Part shown: positions 1 through 10,810 of the stretch, piece after piece
How the letters are laid out: each line of letters begins with the position of its first letter
How positions within the stretch are numbered: position 1 is the first letter of the stretch
Source: Utricularia gibba
Lineage: Eukaryota > Streptophyta > Magnoliopsida > Lamiales > Lentibulariaceae
Assembly: GCA_002189035.1 (NCBI GenBank)
Contig: CM007989.1
Coordinates: 1,178,001-1,242,000 of the forward strand
DNA length: 64,000 nt
Reading direction: 5' to 3'
Notes under the pieces: generated by a model
The model's input: only the letters and a program-made list of their open reading frames with translations
What the model was told of the DNA's origin: nothing
The model's database searches: none
Made by a program: the position numbers and the translations under genes

Positions 1-196
1 TCTTTTTTATTCTCAAATCAATGGTAAGGAGGGTTGCAATCATACTTTCAGTGTGTTGTGCTAAAGCTCTAGAAATCAGTAGCGCTTTGTTTCATGCATT
101 ATTTGCTGAAGAATTCTCTCCTCTTTACAGTATGGTTTTACGACTCTACTAAATGTAGGTAATTATATGGTTTTTGTTACAAAAATTGTTGATTAG

Positions 197-1185
197 GTGT
201 TATCTTGGTACATGATCTTTCTCAAAAAAGAACGAAGGCGAGTTTGCCTAAGTGGGCTGCCGAGATTGCCTCAACAGGCTCATTTTCAGCTCCCATGAAT
301 GTCCCTGGCCCTGGAGGTCTCTGTGTCCCATTTATTGTAATTGGTAACAAAGCTGACATTGCTTCAAAGGAGATGGCAAGGGGAAGCAGTGGTAATCTTG
401 TTGATGTAGCTCGCCAGTGGGTCGAAAAACAGGGATTACTTGCACCCAGTGAGGAGCTTCCATTAACTGAGAGCTTCGCTAGCGGAGGAAGCCTTACAGC
501 TGTAAGTTCAGAATATCATTTGTATTACATTACAACCAATGCATCTTGAGAGGAACCTATTCCGCAATGCACACAAAACTGATTTGGTGTTGGATACTGT
601 CCTATACAATCCTCATTATCTTGAAGAATAACATTGAGTCATTCAAATTCAGGCTGCCAAGGAAGGGAGGTATGACAAGGAAGCAGTGATGAAGTTTTTT
701 CGAACGGTTTGCATTTAGCTGCTATTCAGTGAGCAATTTTCTGCTGTAACAACAGCCTGCCTTAGCCTTTTTGCCCTTGTAGTTGATCAAGCGGAGGTAC
801 TTCTCAGATGAATTGCCCGGTGCAAGTCCATGGTCTTCCCACATGATTACCTCATTGTCGACATCAAGAGAAATCGTAAGTGAGGATGACCAACCACACA
901 GAAACACAAGGTACCACAGATGAGCAATGCCAATGGCAACATCTATCAACATATATATACAAACGTGTGCAATGACTCAACTCTGTCTTCAGTTTTGGAG
1001 ATCAGCTCAAGTACAATGTGCTGCCTCCTCTTCCAGCACAGCGCAACTTGACGCCACCACCCACACTCTACCCACAGCAGCCCATGTCAGTGATGCCAAA
1101 TAGCTACAGCATACCACGGTTTCCTTTTCAGAGCTCCCCAGACGGCACAAGTGTGAGATCTAAGCGTACGGACCTAAATGTTTAA
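197..1185 (+). CDS. LIP1: LIP1-type Rab-like small GTPase, 3' part only
   Basis: Four exons are visible: 197-501, 653-706, 783-910 and 993-1185 (TAA). The 5' exons with the P-loop lie outside the window. The first visible exon reads GVILVHDLSQKRTKASLPKW, followed by the guanine-specificity motif GNKAD. Later exons give the plant-specific tail, with KRRYFSDELPGASPW and a Pro-rich LPPLPAQRNLTPPPTLYPQQ stretch, ending KRTDLNV. This order and the tail match LIGHT INSENSITIVE PERIOD 1, a plant GTPase that affects the circadian period and microtubule-related growth (known for the family). All four exons join in phase and all junctions are GT-AG. Bases 1-196 look like intron. The assignment is secure although the N-terminus cannot be inspected. 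Confidence 0.93.
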
Positions 1186-1988
1186 GTGGTATGCTTGCTA
1201 CATACTAATATGTAGAACAACTTCCTCTGCGAGCACAGTTTGCTAGCTAAAGGGGCTGTGTGTAGTCGGACAACTCCATTCTTTCTTCTGATTGTAAATC
1301 ATTTTTAACTGGCTGTTTAACTTTTTACATGGCTGAATGCGTGTTGCATGTAATTGCAGTTGCAACATTATGCTACCGCAATGCCCCAAAGGCTTGTTTG
1401 TGATTTTTAAGAAAAGGAAGAGATTTTTTTCGTAGCTACGGTCACAGAGGTAGAAAGAACCGAGCTTGGAGCTTTTGCATGGTGTGTCGACCAAACAGGC
1501 AGGAACTGTGACCATCACGAGCGAAGTTGGTGTGAAAGAACCGTGATACAGGCCCACTTGAAGATGGGTGTATGTTTGGACAATAAATTGAGACACAGCT
1601 AGGCGCAAGGTATGAAAATATTGAAAACGAATGGTGAGCGCCAGTTGTAGGGGAGAAAAGAACACAACCTAAACCGTGTCCCGACTCCCGTGTCGAAATG
1701 TGGTAGAGCGTTTTGTTTATGACTCTTGGATTTTCATGGTCTCCCATTTTGACTGACATCATTCTTCCTTGCTCGGTTTGCTATCTATAAAGTAACGTAA
1801 TTTCTCACGGAAGAAAAGTCCCACCTTTCCTTATTTCTTCAACTCGCGGTGTTGAGATTTTGTTTGCTCAGCCTGCCGCTTGTTTACCCATCTCGTCATT
1901 CTCTCTCTAGGAAAACCCAGCTGCATAGTTGAGTTTCTGGGTTTCGGGGAGGGGAAGAATAGATTCTCAAGAAAGGTTCAGTCAGAAA
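1186..1988. other. Gene-free spacer between LIP1 and the NOI gene
   Basis: This stretch should hold the LIP1 3' UTR and the promoter and 5' UTR of the next gene. The short open frames on the minus strand are not conserved-looking, and I see no RNA gene or repeat. Confidence 0.5.
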
Positions 1989-3569
1989 ATGGACGCTCGC
2001 AAGGAGGTAAAAGGAACAGACTTGAAAAGTTTTTATCTTGATCACTTGGTTGCATGCTTCGGTTTCCCGAGTTTCCTGCGCGCTGGTTTTTGTACTTTTT
2101 GACCGAATTTGTATTCTGCAATTCAGCCGGTAGTTCCAGGGCAATTTTTCCATCATAGGAAACGATGACTGTGTAGGATACTTGTCCCTGATTCTTCTGA
2201 ATCTCTTCAACCAACAGTTGAATTATACATGTATCCTGAAGTCGAAGGATATTTTGCTACCTGGGCTTTAATAGTTGCTGCTGCAAATCATGAATACCTT
2301 CTTATAAAATCCTGGCTAGTGTGTTTCTCCGTCTGTAAAAAAGTCAACTTGAAAAGATACGGCACATTAATTTAACAATTGGTTGTTTTTTGTTGGATTA
2401 GAAAGTGGAACCATGGCTATCTGTACCTCAATTTGGGGACTGGGAGCTGAAGGGGGAGATGCCCAACTACTCAATGGATTTCTCAAAGATCCGAGAAATG
2501 CGAAAGCAAAACAAGAGGGATCCATCTAGAGCCAGTCTCGGAAATGAGGAAGAGCTTATTGGTTCAAATACAACAATCTCAACCACCATTCACAGTGCTC
2601 AACACACTTATCATGGAAGTCACACTCCTGCAGTAAGCTTCATTTTAACTTTTCAAATGCTTCATGCCATCAGTAAATACTGATATTTTATCTATGAAAG
2701 CTCGTTTAATGTCATTAAAACTTGGTGGGGTTGAATGGATGAACATAAAATGTTGTTGGTACCATTAAATGAAAAGGTAGGGGGTGCATGTGCGGCTTCA
2801 ATCATGGTTTCTGTGGGGGACACTATTGGCTAGCTGATACCTATAACTTTCAGTGTGTATTCTGTAATGATAATTTGGCATCATTTTTGGATCTCCAGCT
2901 TTAAAAGTAGTAGTTTTCATAATTTTGTCCTGCCTAAAATGCAAACATTCCTGCCTTTGGGCTAAGCACTCGTGCTTATTAGCCTTTTTTGCACCACAAA
3001 AACACTTACGCTTTGGGCTTTTGCGCTTGGTTTGCAAAAAGCTTATCGAAAGCTTATTCCTGTGTCTGGAAGTCTTCACTGCGTTGGTTTTACATGCCTG
3101 CCTGATGATATCCTAGTTGATGAGTTGGTTGGCCATTGAATAGAAAGCTGTGAATAGCTTTTATGTGGTCCTATTTGCACCATGTAGAAAAGTTAACCTC
3201 AAAGAGAATATTTTTAGAAGGACCACATTGGATTTAAGAGTACTTATGATGCAGATTGCAACTGAAAATCTTAACCGATGGAAGTTCTTAACTTTTACTT
3301 TGTTTTATGCAAGCCATCTGACCTTCTACAGGAATTACGTTGTTGTATGTTTCATAACAACCCACTCATCCCTCCTCCAGGTTGTCTGTTTTAGCTGCTA
3401 AACTTGCCCCCTTTAGCCTTACAGTCTCAAAACTGAACCCCATCCTTGTTGTGTTACTGAAAGAAACGAATAACTACCAGATTCTTAGTCGCATGTTGAT
3501 CCTCTGTGGTCTCTGTTACAGGCTAGGAGGAGCATCTTCGGATTCTTCAGTTGCTGTGCAAAAGCTTAA
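1989..3569 (+). CDS. RIN4/NOI-domain small protein
   Basis: Three exons, 1989-2006, 2402-2632 and 3522-3569, join in phase to a 98-residue protein. It begins MDARKEKVEPWLSVPQFG. The NOI (nitrate-induced, AvrRpt-cleavage type) signature VPQFGDWE is followed by NYSMDFSKIREMRKQNKRDP. The last exon is tiny and encodes ARRSIFGFFSCCAKA. The terminal Cys-Cys beside basic and aromatic residues is typical of RIN4-family palmitoylation or membrane anchoring. RIN4 relatives sit at the plasma membrane and are guarded immune regulators and exocyst partners. Which subfamily role this one has cannot be told. The first intron follows only six codons, so a coding ORF search alone misses both ends. Splice sites are GT-AG. 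Confidence 0.88.
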
Positions 3570-4646
3570 GGATAGAAGGTGGCTGATGGTGTGGTGCTTG
3601 TTGAGAAAGGAGCTCAAGTCAACCATTTTTAAAAGTACTTTGTACCAAAAGCGTGAGAATTCTGTGTTCAAGAGCTTGTTTCCCTTTGGTATCAGCGTCT
3701 GCGAAGTCTGTTTCTGGGCATGATCCATAAAAAAAAAAGCTTGTATTGTTTCTCAACTTTCAAGCGTCCACTGTGTTATCTCCCAGCCATTGACTGATCT
3801 TTCTGTAGGCCTTCCAAAGTACACACGGGTGGCGTTTGGTATAGTTTTCTTCTCTGAACTTGGCGTTCATGAATTTTCCGGTCTCCTCTAAATGAATTTC
3901 CGGTCAGCTCGTGGATTGGCAAACTGGGAAGGAAATTCAGGCTACAAGCCCAACTTTTCAGCCCGTGTTGATGAAAACGGGTTTTGTTTCACGGCCCAAT
4001 ATACGCCTTGATTAAGTTGGCCCTTTTCGTTATATGCGTTTTATTATAAAAAAATTATACATTATATTGCATTTATTTTATAAATTTAATATTGAGAAAG
4101 AAAAACAATGTAAATTTCAATCAACATAAAAAATGTAACACAATCAACTTTGATTTTAAATCTAATAAAATTTCGTATTACAGTTTTTTGTATTTATATT
4201 TAAAGTTCAATGAATGAAATAATATTTTTATTAGAATTATATCACATTTACGTCTTATGATTTTTAAAGTTCAACAAAGATAAGATGATGAGACGAAGGA
4301 AGAATATAAGTTGTGAATACTATATTTTGAGAGAGTTTAACATTAAAATTAAAATTGATTAGTTTTGATAGTATGATAAATTAAATATACAATTTTATAA
4401 ATTCGATATTAAATTATTTACAAAAAAACAAAATAAAGATTCTATAAACTTTATCAATTTAATATTGAATATAAACCCACCGATCCAGTCTTTTGCTGAC
4501 TCCGGTACCTGGAGTTGCAGATCGCTTGGTAGTTTTGGTGGGGATCGAAATGGCTGGTTTTTATTCATATACGAAGACAAAAATGATAACCTTGATTTCC
4601 GATTCTCATGCGTCAGCACACGTCTGAGGGATTACAGGAATGGAGT
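3570..4646. other. AT-rich intergenic region
   Basis: This holds the 3' flanks of two convergent genes (NOI and fructokinase). From about 4020 to 4460 it is strongly AT-rich, with similar phrases such as TATAAATTTAATATTGA recurring near 4079 and 4450. They may be remains of a small non-autonomous element. No gene is seen. Confidence 0.4.
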
Positions 4647-6402
4647 CTACTCTACCGAGTGGAGAAGGGCATCGGCGACGCTTTCTCTGGTAGGGAGTGC
4701 TGGGATGGCACCTCTTTCTGTCACGGTCAAGGCGCCGCACGCGTTGGCGAACCTCAGGGCATCTCGAAGGCGGCCCTCATCCTGCAAAAACGAAACACGG
4801 AAAGTCGTCATTTTGAGACGAAGTTCGATCAACCACACGCATCTAACCTGAAGCAAACATGCATCCGAAGCGAGTTGTGACAGGATCCCAGCCACAAACG
4901 CATCCCCGGCGCCGGTGGTATCCACAGGTTCAACCTTCAGACCCTTCACTCGCCCACTGAATTCCTGAGAGAGCATTGTGTCAATTATCATGAGCATTTT
5001 TTCGACTCTGTTCTGTAATGGATGCAAAAGACGTCCAGAACCTTTGTGTAATATCTGCAACCTTCTGAGCCTTCGGTCACAAGGAGTAGCTTCAGGTTCT
5101 GATGGTACAGCTTCCTCACCACATTGTCATCGTATGGATCTTCACCATTTGTCAAAAAGCTTATCTCCTCTTCACTTATCTGAGCTTCGCAACGAAGGGC
5201 GAGATTGCTAAAAGGTAGAGGCAGTGAGAAAATATGTTGAGCAAAGAGTGAACCTTGATTATGTCAGCAGCATCCCATATGCTAAGTATGCCTTCTCTGG
5301 CGTTTTCAGCGGATGGCCATAATGGAAGCCTCAGATTTGGATCATATGACAAGATGGCACCAGCATCTTTTGCAGCTTTCATGGCTGCTATGTGGGTGGA
5401 TCTGCATGGTTCTGTGATCAGGCTTATTGATCCATAGTGGAAAATCTTGGCCTACAAAGCACCGGAGCGGGCATTATCAATATCTAATCGAGTTCGAGAG
5501 GACAAATCAAGTCAGGGAACTTCCACAGGAGTACCTTCTTAATCAATTCGAAGTCAAGCTCAGACTCTTGCAGCAGCATATCTGCACTGGGATTGCGATA
5601 AAACATGAACTCGCGCTCCCCATCCTTTCTCAGAGTTACAAATGCAAGTGCTGTCCGTGCACCGGGATCAAACCGTAGTCCTTCGTTATTTACATGGTTC
5701 TGCTTTAAAATATCCGCAAGCATGTAACCAAATTCATCTTCACCCACCTGAATAGAAATGCAATGAATGTCTCAATTCAACAACAGAATGAACTGCTGTC
5801 CAGAAGAACAGTTCCCATGAATTCACAATGTTAGGAAACTTAGGCACCTCCTTGTCAATCGAATTCAACGGAACTGGAAAACTTTGCTTTCGCATACCTT
5901 GCCGATAAACGCTGATGAACCACCAAGACGAGCAATGCCGACAGCTACATTGGCAGGTGCACCTCCAGGAGCTTTCTTGAATGCTGGCGCTTCAGCTAAA
6001 GAGAGTCCACTAACAGTTGGGACAAAATCAATAAGCATTTCTCCAAAGCAAACCACCGCAGGGGACGATTCATCTCTGCCAGGTGCATCACTAAAAGTGG
6101 CTGCAATTAATTATAACACAAAGAGAGCAAATGACCGCCACATTCTGTCACCTCATTCCTACTAATCTTCACTGGAGAACACTAGCCAAACAAAATTAAG
6201 CCAATCAATCACACAACGGATATCGAAATATCTCACCTTGAATTCTGCATCTTGATAATGCAGCTGAAGATGGCGGAGAAAAAAATGAATCTTTAACATT
6301 GCATTTTATAACAGTTGCTGAAATGGGTGCACAGAGAGGCTGAGATAACCCATAACTTTGAAAACTCAAAGAAACAAAACTGAGGCCGAGGAAAGCTGAC
6401 AT
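4647..6402 (-). CDS. FRK6: Plastid fructokinase (pfkB family)
   Basis: Phosphorylates fructose to fructose 6-phosphate using ATP; the N-terminal extension points to the plastid. Exons, in transcript order, are 6402-6237, 6100-5898, 5747-5535, 5451-5254, 5179-5042, 4964-4848 and 4781-4647. They join in phase to 389 residues. The first exon encodes a Ser-rich, acid-poor leader ([18 protein letters not shown]...) typical of a transit peptide. The body opens with [14 protein letters not shown], carries [10 protein letters not shown] (sugar-binding pfkB signature) and ends near [12 protein letters not shown], which holds the catalytic Asp and the anion hole. Order and length match Arabidopsis FRK6 and tomato FRK3, the plastid isoforms. 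An in-frame ATG 15 codons upstream (6447) is an alternative start. It shares a promoter region with the divergent calmodulin-like gene. Confidence 0.93.
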
Positions 6403-7084
6403 TAGAGTAGCCCGATTATCTAATATATCACAGTGAAAGTCCCCCAATCCACCCTCAAGCTAAAACCGGCGGCTCAAAGAAGACACTCTGTTGTCTCGCG
6501 GATGATAAAAGATGGTCTGCGGAGAAAGCCAGGAAGTAAAAAGAGGGCACTTCCACCGAGCCACGAGCAGCAGCCACAGACTCGCAGTTGCCACTAATTT
6601 CCACCAACCGAAAGATGTCGGGTCGAACACCCGGATCTTTCTCATGACCCTCTTCCTTCTCAGAAAGCTAGAAGAGAATTTGCATTTATTATCCGCGAAA
6701 TTGCACGTGTTCCTATTCCTTATTACATAAATGGTTAGAGAAAATCGAATTACCATTACATAATCTCGACATCACCCTGAAATATTTAGCAGCAAGTTCA
6801 AAATGTAATTTGGACGAGACACTCGTCAAGATGTTGATGTCATGTTCTAATCAATATTTTTAATTATGTCGACATAACATACGCGTGAACGACCAACACG
6901 TGAAAGGCAGTAATCATCGTCACGTCTAAGCAAAGGTACCTTAATATATAACTAAAATACGATTAAAGATATTTTAAAACAAAATTTAAAACGCGTACCC
7001 CCAAACCGCGTTGGCCGTAGCCCATACTTATAAATCCCGTAACCGTCTCAATTCCCAGCTACTGGGAACCGAAATCCCTTGCTA
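6403..7084. promoter_or_regulatory. Divergent promoter region, FRK / calmodulin-like gene
   Basis: About 680 bp separate the two outward-facing start codons. No conserved open frame is present. The CML side has a TATA box at 7029-7035; the FRK side has no obvious TATA near its start. Confidence 0.55.
7029..7035 (+). promoter_or_regulatory. TATA box of the calmodulin-like gene
   Basis: TATAAAT lies 50 bp upstream of the ATG at 7085, predicting a very short 5' UTR. Confidence 0.6.
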
Positions 7085-7555
7085 ATGGCGAGAAATACGA
7101 AATCGGCGAAGATTCCCATGGCGGAACTAGAACGCGTGTTCAAGAAATTCGATACCGACGGCGACGGAAAGATCTCCGTCACGGATCTTATGGTGATTCT
7201 CAACTCCTTGGGAACGAAGACGACCATCGACGAAGCGAAGGGGATCATGTCGGCGTTAGATGTTAACGGCGACGGATTCATCGATTTGGCGGAGTTCAAG
7301 CAGTTGCAATTAGGCGACGGGGACGGAGAGGAGTTGAAGCGGGCGTTTGATATGTTCGACAAGGACATGAACGGCAAGATTTCCGCCAAGGAGCTTCAAT
7401 CCACGCTGCGCAGCCTCGGCGAGAAGAAGTCGTTGAAGGAATGCCAGAAGATGATACGCAACGTGGATGTAAACGGCGACGGATGCGTGGATTTCGAGGA
7501 GTTCAAGAAGATGATGACGGCGTCGCCGTCAGGAGGAGCGTCGCGAAGCAAGTGA
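7085..7555 (+). CDS. Calmodulin-like protein with four EF hands
   Basis: Intronless, 156 residues. Four canonical EF-hand loops are visible at about residues 23-34 (DTDGDGKISVTD), 59-70 (DVNGDGFIDLAE), 92-103 (DKDMNGKISAKE) and 128-139 (DVNGDGCVDFEE). Loops 2-4 end in Glu at position 12, while loop 1 ends in Asp, which usually weakens calcium affinity or alters Ca/Mg selectivity. The pairs are joined by an acidic linker (GDGDGEEL). A short Ser/Gly-rich tail ends RSK with no prenylation box. It should act as a cytosolic or nuclear calcium sensor. It resembles the CML23-27 group, but I do not assign a number. I used the ATG at 7085; the frame is open six bases upstream but without an ATG. Confidence 0.93.
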   Translation: MARNTKSAKIPMAELERVFKKFDTDGDGKISVTDLMVILNSLGTKTTIDEAKGIMSALDVNGDGFIDLAEFKQLQLGDGDGEELKRAFDMFDKDMNGKISAKELQSTLRSLGEKKSLKECQKMIRNVDVNGDGCVDFEEFKKMMTASPSGGASRSK

Positions 7556-7653
7556 AATACGTGTAGGTTTTTAACCCATAAATCCCGCGTTTAATTTGGG
7601 GATTTTTAACTCTTTATTAATATTATAATTGAATAATATATTCATTTTCATTA

Positions 7654-7726
7654 TTGGGCCGCCAACCTTAGGGGTTTGGGTAGGCGAGCCCGTAACTTGA
7701 TTGGGCCAGAATATCTGTATTGGGCC
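7654..7726 (+). promoter_or_regulatory. Cluster of three TTGGGCC (site II-like) motifs
   Basis: TTGGGCC occurs at 7654, 7701 and 7720 in one orientation. Such clusters, bound by TCP factors, mark promoters of housekeeping genes, but no downstream gene could be identified. Confidence 0.4.
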
Positions 7727-9411
7727 GCGTCATGCTTACGACAGCCGTGTTGTGTCCCTGGCTCTCTGCTGCACGATTTCCATCCGAACATCATCATTTC
7801 CTGTCTGATTATTAGTGAAGCAGTTTCCTGCATTAATCCGCGGATGTCTTGGCAGAGAAGGCTGGATTTTGAAGTTCTTCTTAAGAAAAAAAACCACTTT
7901 TTTACATAGGCTCGGGCGCTACGACGCCTCTGCGGAGGTTCACATTGAGTGCGCTGTCTCGCCCCAGGAACCCCGCTAGCCAGACTCACCTCGAGCCTGC
8001 ATTTAATTTTATTTCAATTGTAGCTATTGAATGATAAGTATGTTTGTTTCAAAAAAAACAAAGGCTGCTGCTGCCTCTGCTGCTCCTGTTGCGTTGTTAT
8101 TTATTACAGAGAAAGAATTGTGTGTGTGTTTCATTCTAACATGATAAATCCTCTTGTGTTGCAAGCTTGTGGACCAGTGTTTGGACACAAAGTATGTACG
8201 TAGAGAGGAGTAGTTATCGTACATCAATGCTAGTGGCACACCCACAATCATCAAACTTGGGAAAATGGCATTAAATTGGCCAGAAAGAAAGAACCCAGAC
8301 GCCCATATTTCATAAAGGAGCCTGAGGCTGCAGTTGCATAACAAAATACCCAGCCCAGTCGGGAGCTGGATGTGCAGGCGGGGCTCGCCACCCGGTCCCC
8401 GATCGCGTGGCATTTACTCTGAATCGGTAAGGCCGGAGAGTTTCTTTTTCTTAGCCGGAGAAGGAAGCGGATCTGATCAGCACGTGAAACTGGATCGGCG
8501 TGTCCGGTGAGGTCCCCTTGGTGGCTCCTACCAGGAATATATATCTTCTTTTGTATTATTATTTTGGTTCATTCTCCATCTGCAGCCAGTGCCCATACGC
8601 TGCCCGATCCCAGTCCCAGTCCCATTCCGTGATTGCTGGTGCCCACATCCACCCAATCAGCCCACTTCTGTAGAGAGCACTTGAGGTTACAGTAAAGAGG
8701 GGCATTTAATATACTCGCAGTGGGTTTAATCATTGATGCAGGAAGGTGAGAATGGACGGACGGACGTCTCTGCATCCACGTTTCTCAGTCCACGGCGGAG
8801 CTCGCAAGAGCGCCTTTGGTCGACGTAATGGAGGAAGCAGAGAGAACTGCTTGACTGTGAGTGTTGTGTGGAATAAATAGGCCTGAGAGTGACGCCTCAT
8901 CGGAACAAGTCGACGCCATCCTCAACTGCAATTCAATAATACCTTTCTTGGATGCGCGTATATGTATCCTGAAAACACTGTTGCTGTTGCTGTTTCGCCA
9001 TTAATCAGGACTTTGCTGTCACCAAAAGGCGAATATCAAATGCGGGAGTCCTCCCAAATTGATGGTGTTACAGTGAAATGCTGATGTGCACATCAACATG
9101 TAACAGTAACCTTAGTGCGGAAGATCATATTAGAATATGATTCATTTTTATTGTATATTTACAGATCTATTCTATATTTAATTTCAACATATTATAAGAG
9201 TGTTTTACTTATCCCATGATTTGAATGATCACGATGAATTTCATATTGATCTAAATTATAATTATAAAAAAGATGTGTTTGATTTAGACGATGAAATTAA
9301 ATCGATCTATAATCAAATTACCACCTATAATCATACCAAAAAAACAAGTATTCATCGAATAAAATATCAATTACACTTGAATTCAGGTATATATCAACAA
9401 ATATTCACATA

Positions 9412-9529
9412 TGAGAATTTGAAATTGAAATAAAAATATATAATAAATTATAAATCAATAATAATAGATTGAATCTAATATTTTTAATATAATTTATATT
9501 TATTATATATTTAATTTTCAAATTTTCAC
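9412..9529. repeat. Imperfect AT-rich inverted repeat
   Basis: The left arm starts TGAGAATTTGAAATTGAAAT and the reverse complement of the right arm starts TGAAAATTTGAAAATTAAAT. Both continue through ATATATAATAAA. The arms meet near 9472 around TAGATTGAATCTA. The structure could form a long hairpin and resembles a small MITE-like foldback. No target-site duplication could be defined by eye. Confidence 0.5.
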
Positions 9530-10810
9530 TTATTAGATTTTTAATTGACCAACATATGCATATTTCTAATCCCAGAAACTCAGAGCTCACATATACACTT
9601 GCCATTCTTCCTCTCCATTCCAGGCATTCACCACACTCAGATTCAGTACGGGTGGTTGTTGGTAAGTGCCAACGCCGGGCAGTCAGTCGGTCCCAGAGCT
9701 TGCCCGCGCCGGCCCATGTCCATCCCCTACGCAGAGAAGAATAGAGCATCCCTTACCATGAATGATCTAATCACCACGTGACCATCATTTCCTGTGTTTT
9801 GTTTTGTTTTTTTTTTATCTGTGTACTTATTGATTGATGACCGGAAAGTAGGAGAGAGGCGGCACTCGTCTTATCTTTCAGGCTCATCTCATCTTCACAT
9901 CTTGTGTGGTGAGGATAGATGATGAAGATATCAGGGCCGCAGGAATACCCATCGAGCTCATCTCGGTGAAGTCACCATCGCCAGCCGGAGAAAAACTCCA
10001 AAGACATGGGTTACAATCGAGGAAGAAGCAGATGAGAACACAGTCCTGCAGAGGGTAAAAAAGGTCCCTTTTTTAATCCAAGTACACCATGCTTTGGTGA
10101 AAGTGGTGCTTGGTCAAGGATGTTAGCAGCAGTTGAGTTTTGACAGATCGACAACCTTTTCTTATCCCTGTATTCATTTTCTGTTGGCGCTGTGATAAAA
10201 AAGAAACGAAAGGGAAAGGGTATAGTTTATGGCGGCATGGTGTGGAAGAAGACGATTTGGGAGATGAGAAGAGAATCCTGGAATAGTAGCAGAGGTTCCT
10301 CCAAAAGAAGAAAAACCCGTAGATGGGTAAAAACCGATGAAATTAAAGACTAGGCCTTGTCTGAACGCGCCGTAGCTCCGTTCGTTGACTTGGGGCCACC
10401 GCCACCTGCCGGTTTTCTGATTCTCCACTGTACCAAAGAGTCCGTTCCCACTGTTTTTAATACCTCCCTCTCCCATTTTCCGTTTCCCCACCTCGAGGAA
10501 AAAAACAAGAGGAGAATTGAACTTTCCTCTCCGATCCCCAAATACCCATCAAGCTTTTTGGGGGACAACAACAGAATTACGTATGCGCACAAGTTGAATT
10601 CAATTGTGAAATTGACTACTGGGTTTCGTTTTTGGATGTTTTTGCAGTCCTCTTTTGATTCTGCTGCACCTCGAAGGGATTGTGGTGGTTTTTAGAGGAA
10701 AGGGGACAGCTCTTCTTTTCTTCTTCATGGTTTTTCTTCTTGTCTTGTTTCGGGAATTGTTCTCTTCTTCTTGCTGCTGCTGAGAGTGGTTGAAAGAATT
10801 TGGGTTAGAG

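Larger units (their letters stand above)
7556..10810. other. Long region without a supported gene
   Basis: Three TTGGGCC motifs (7654-7660, 7701-7707, 7720-7726) resemble site II promoter elements, but no convincing gene follows. Higher-GC patches occur at 7900-8000, 8330-8520 and 9880-10060. Each has short open frames with coding-like codons but no start, homologue or splice structure that I recognise. An AT-rich hairpin lies at 9412-9529. The last 600 bp are promoter and 5' UTR of the WAV3-like gene. A non-coding transcript or a decayed gene could lie here. Confidence 0.4.

Noticed and set aside
9200-9433. 77-codon AT-rich open frame
   Set aside because: Composition follows the local A/T content and overlaps the hairpin.
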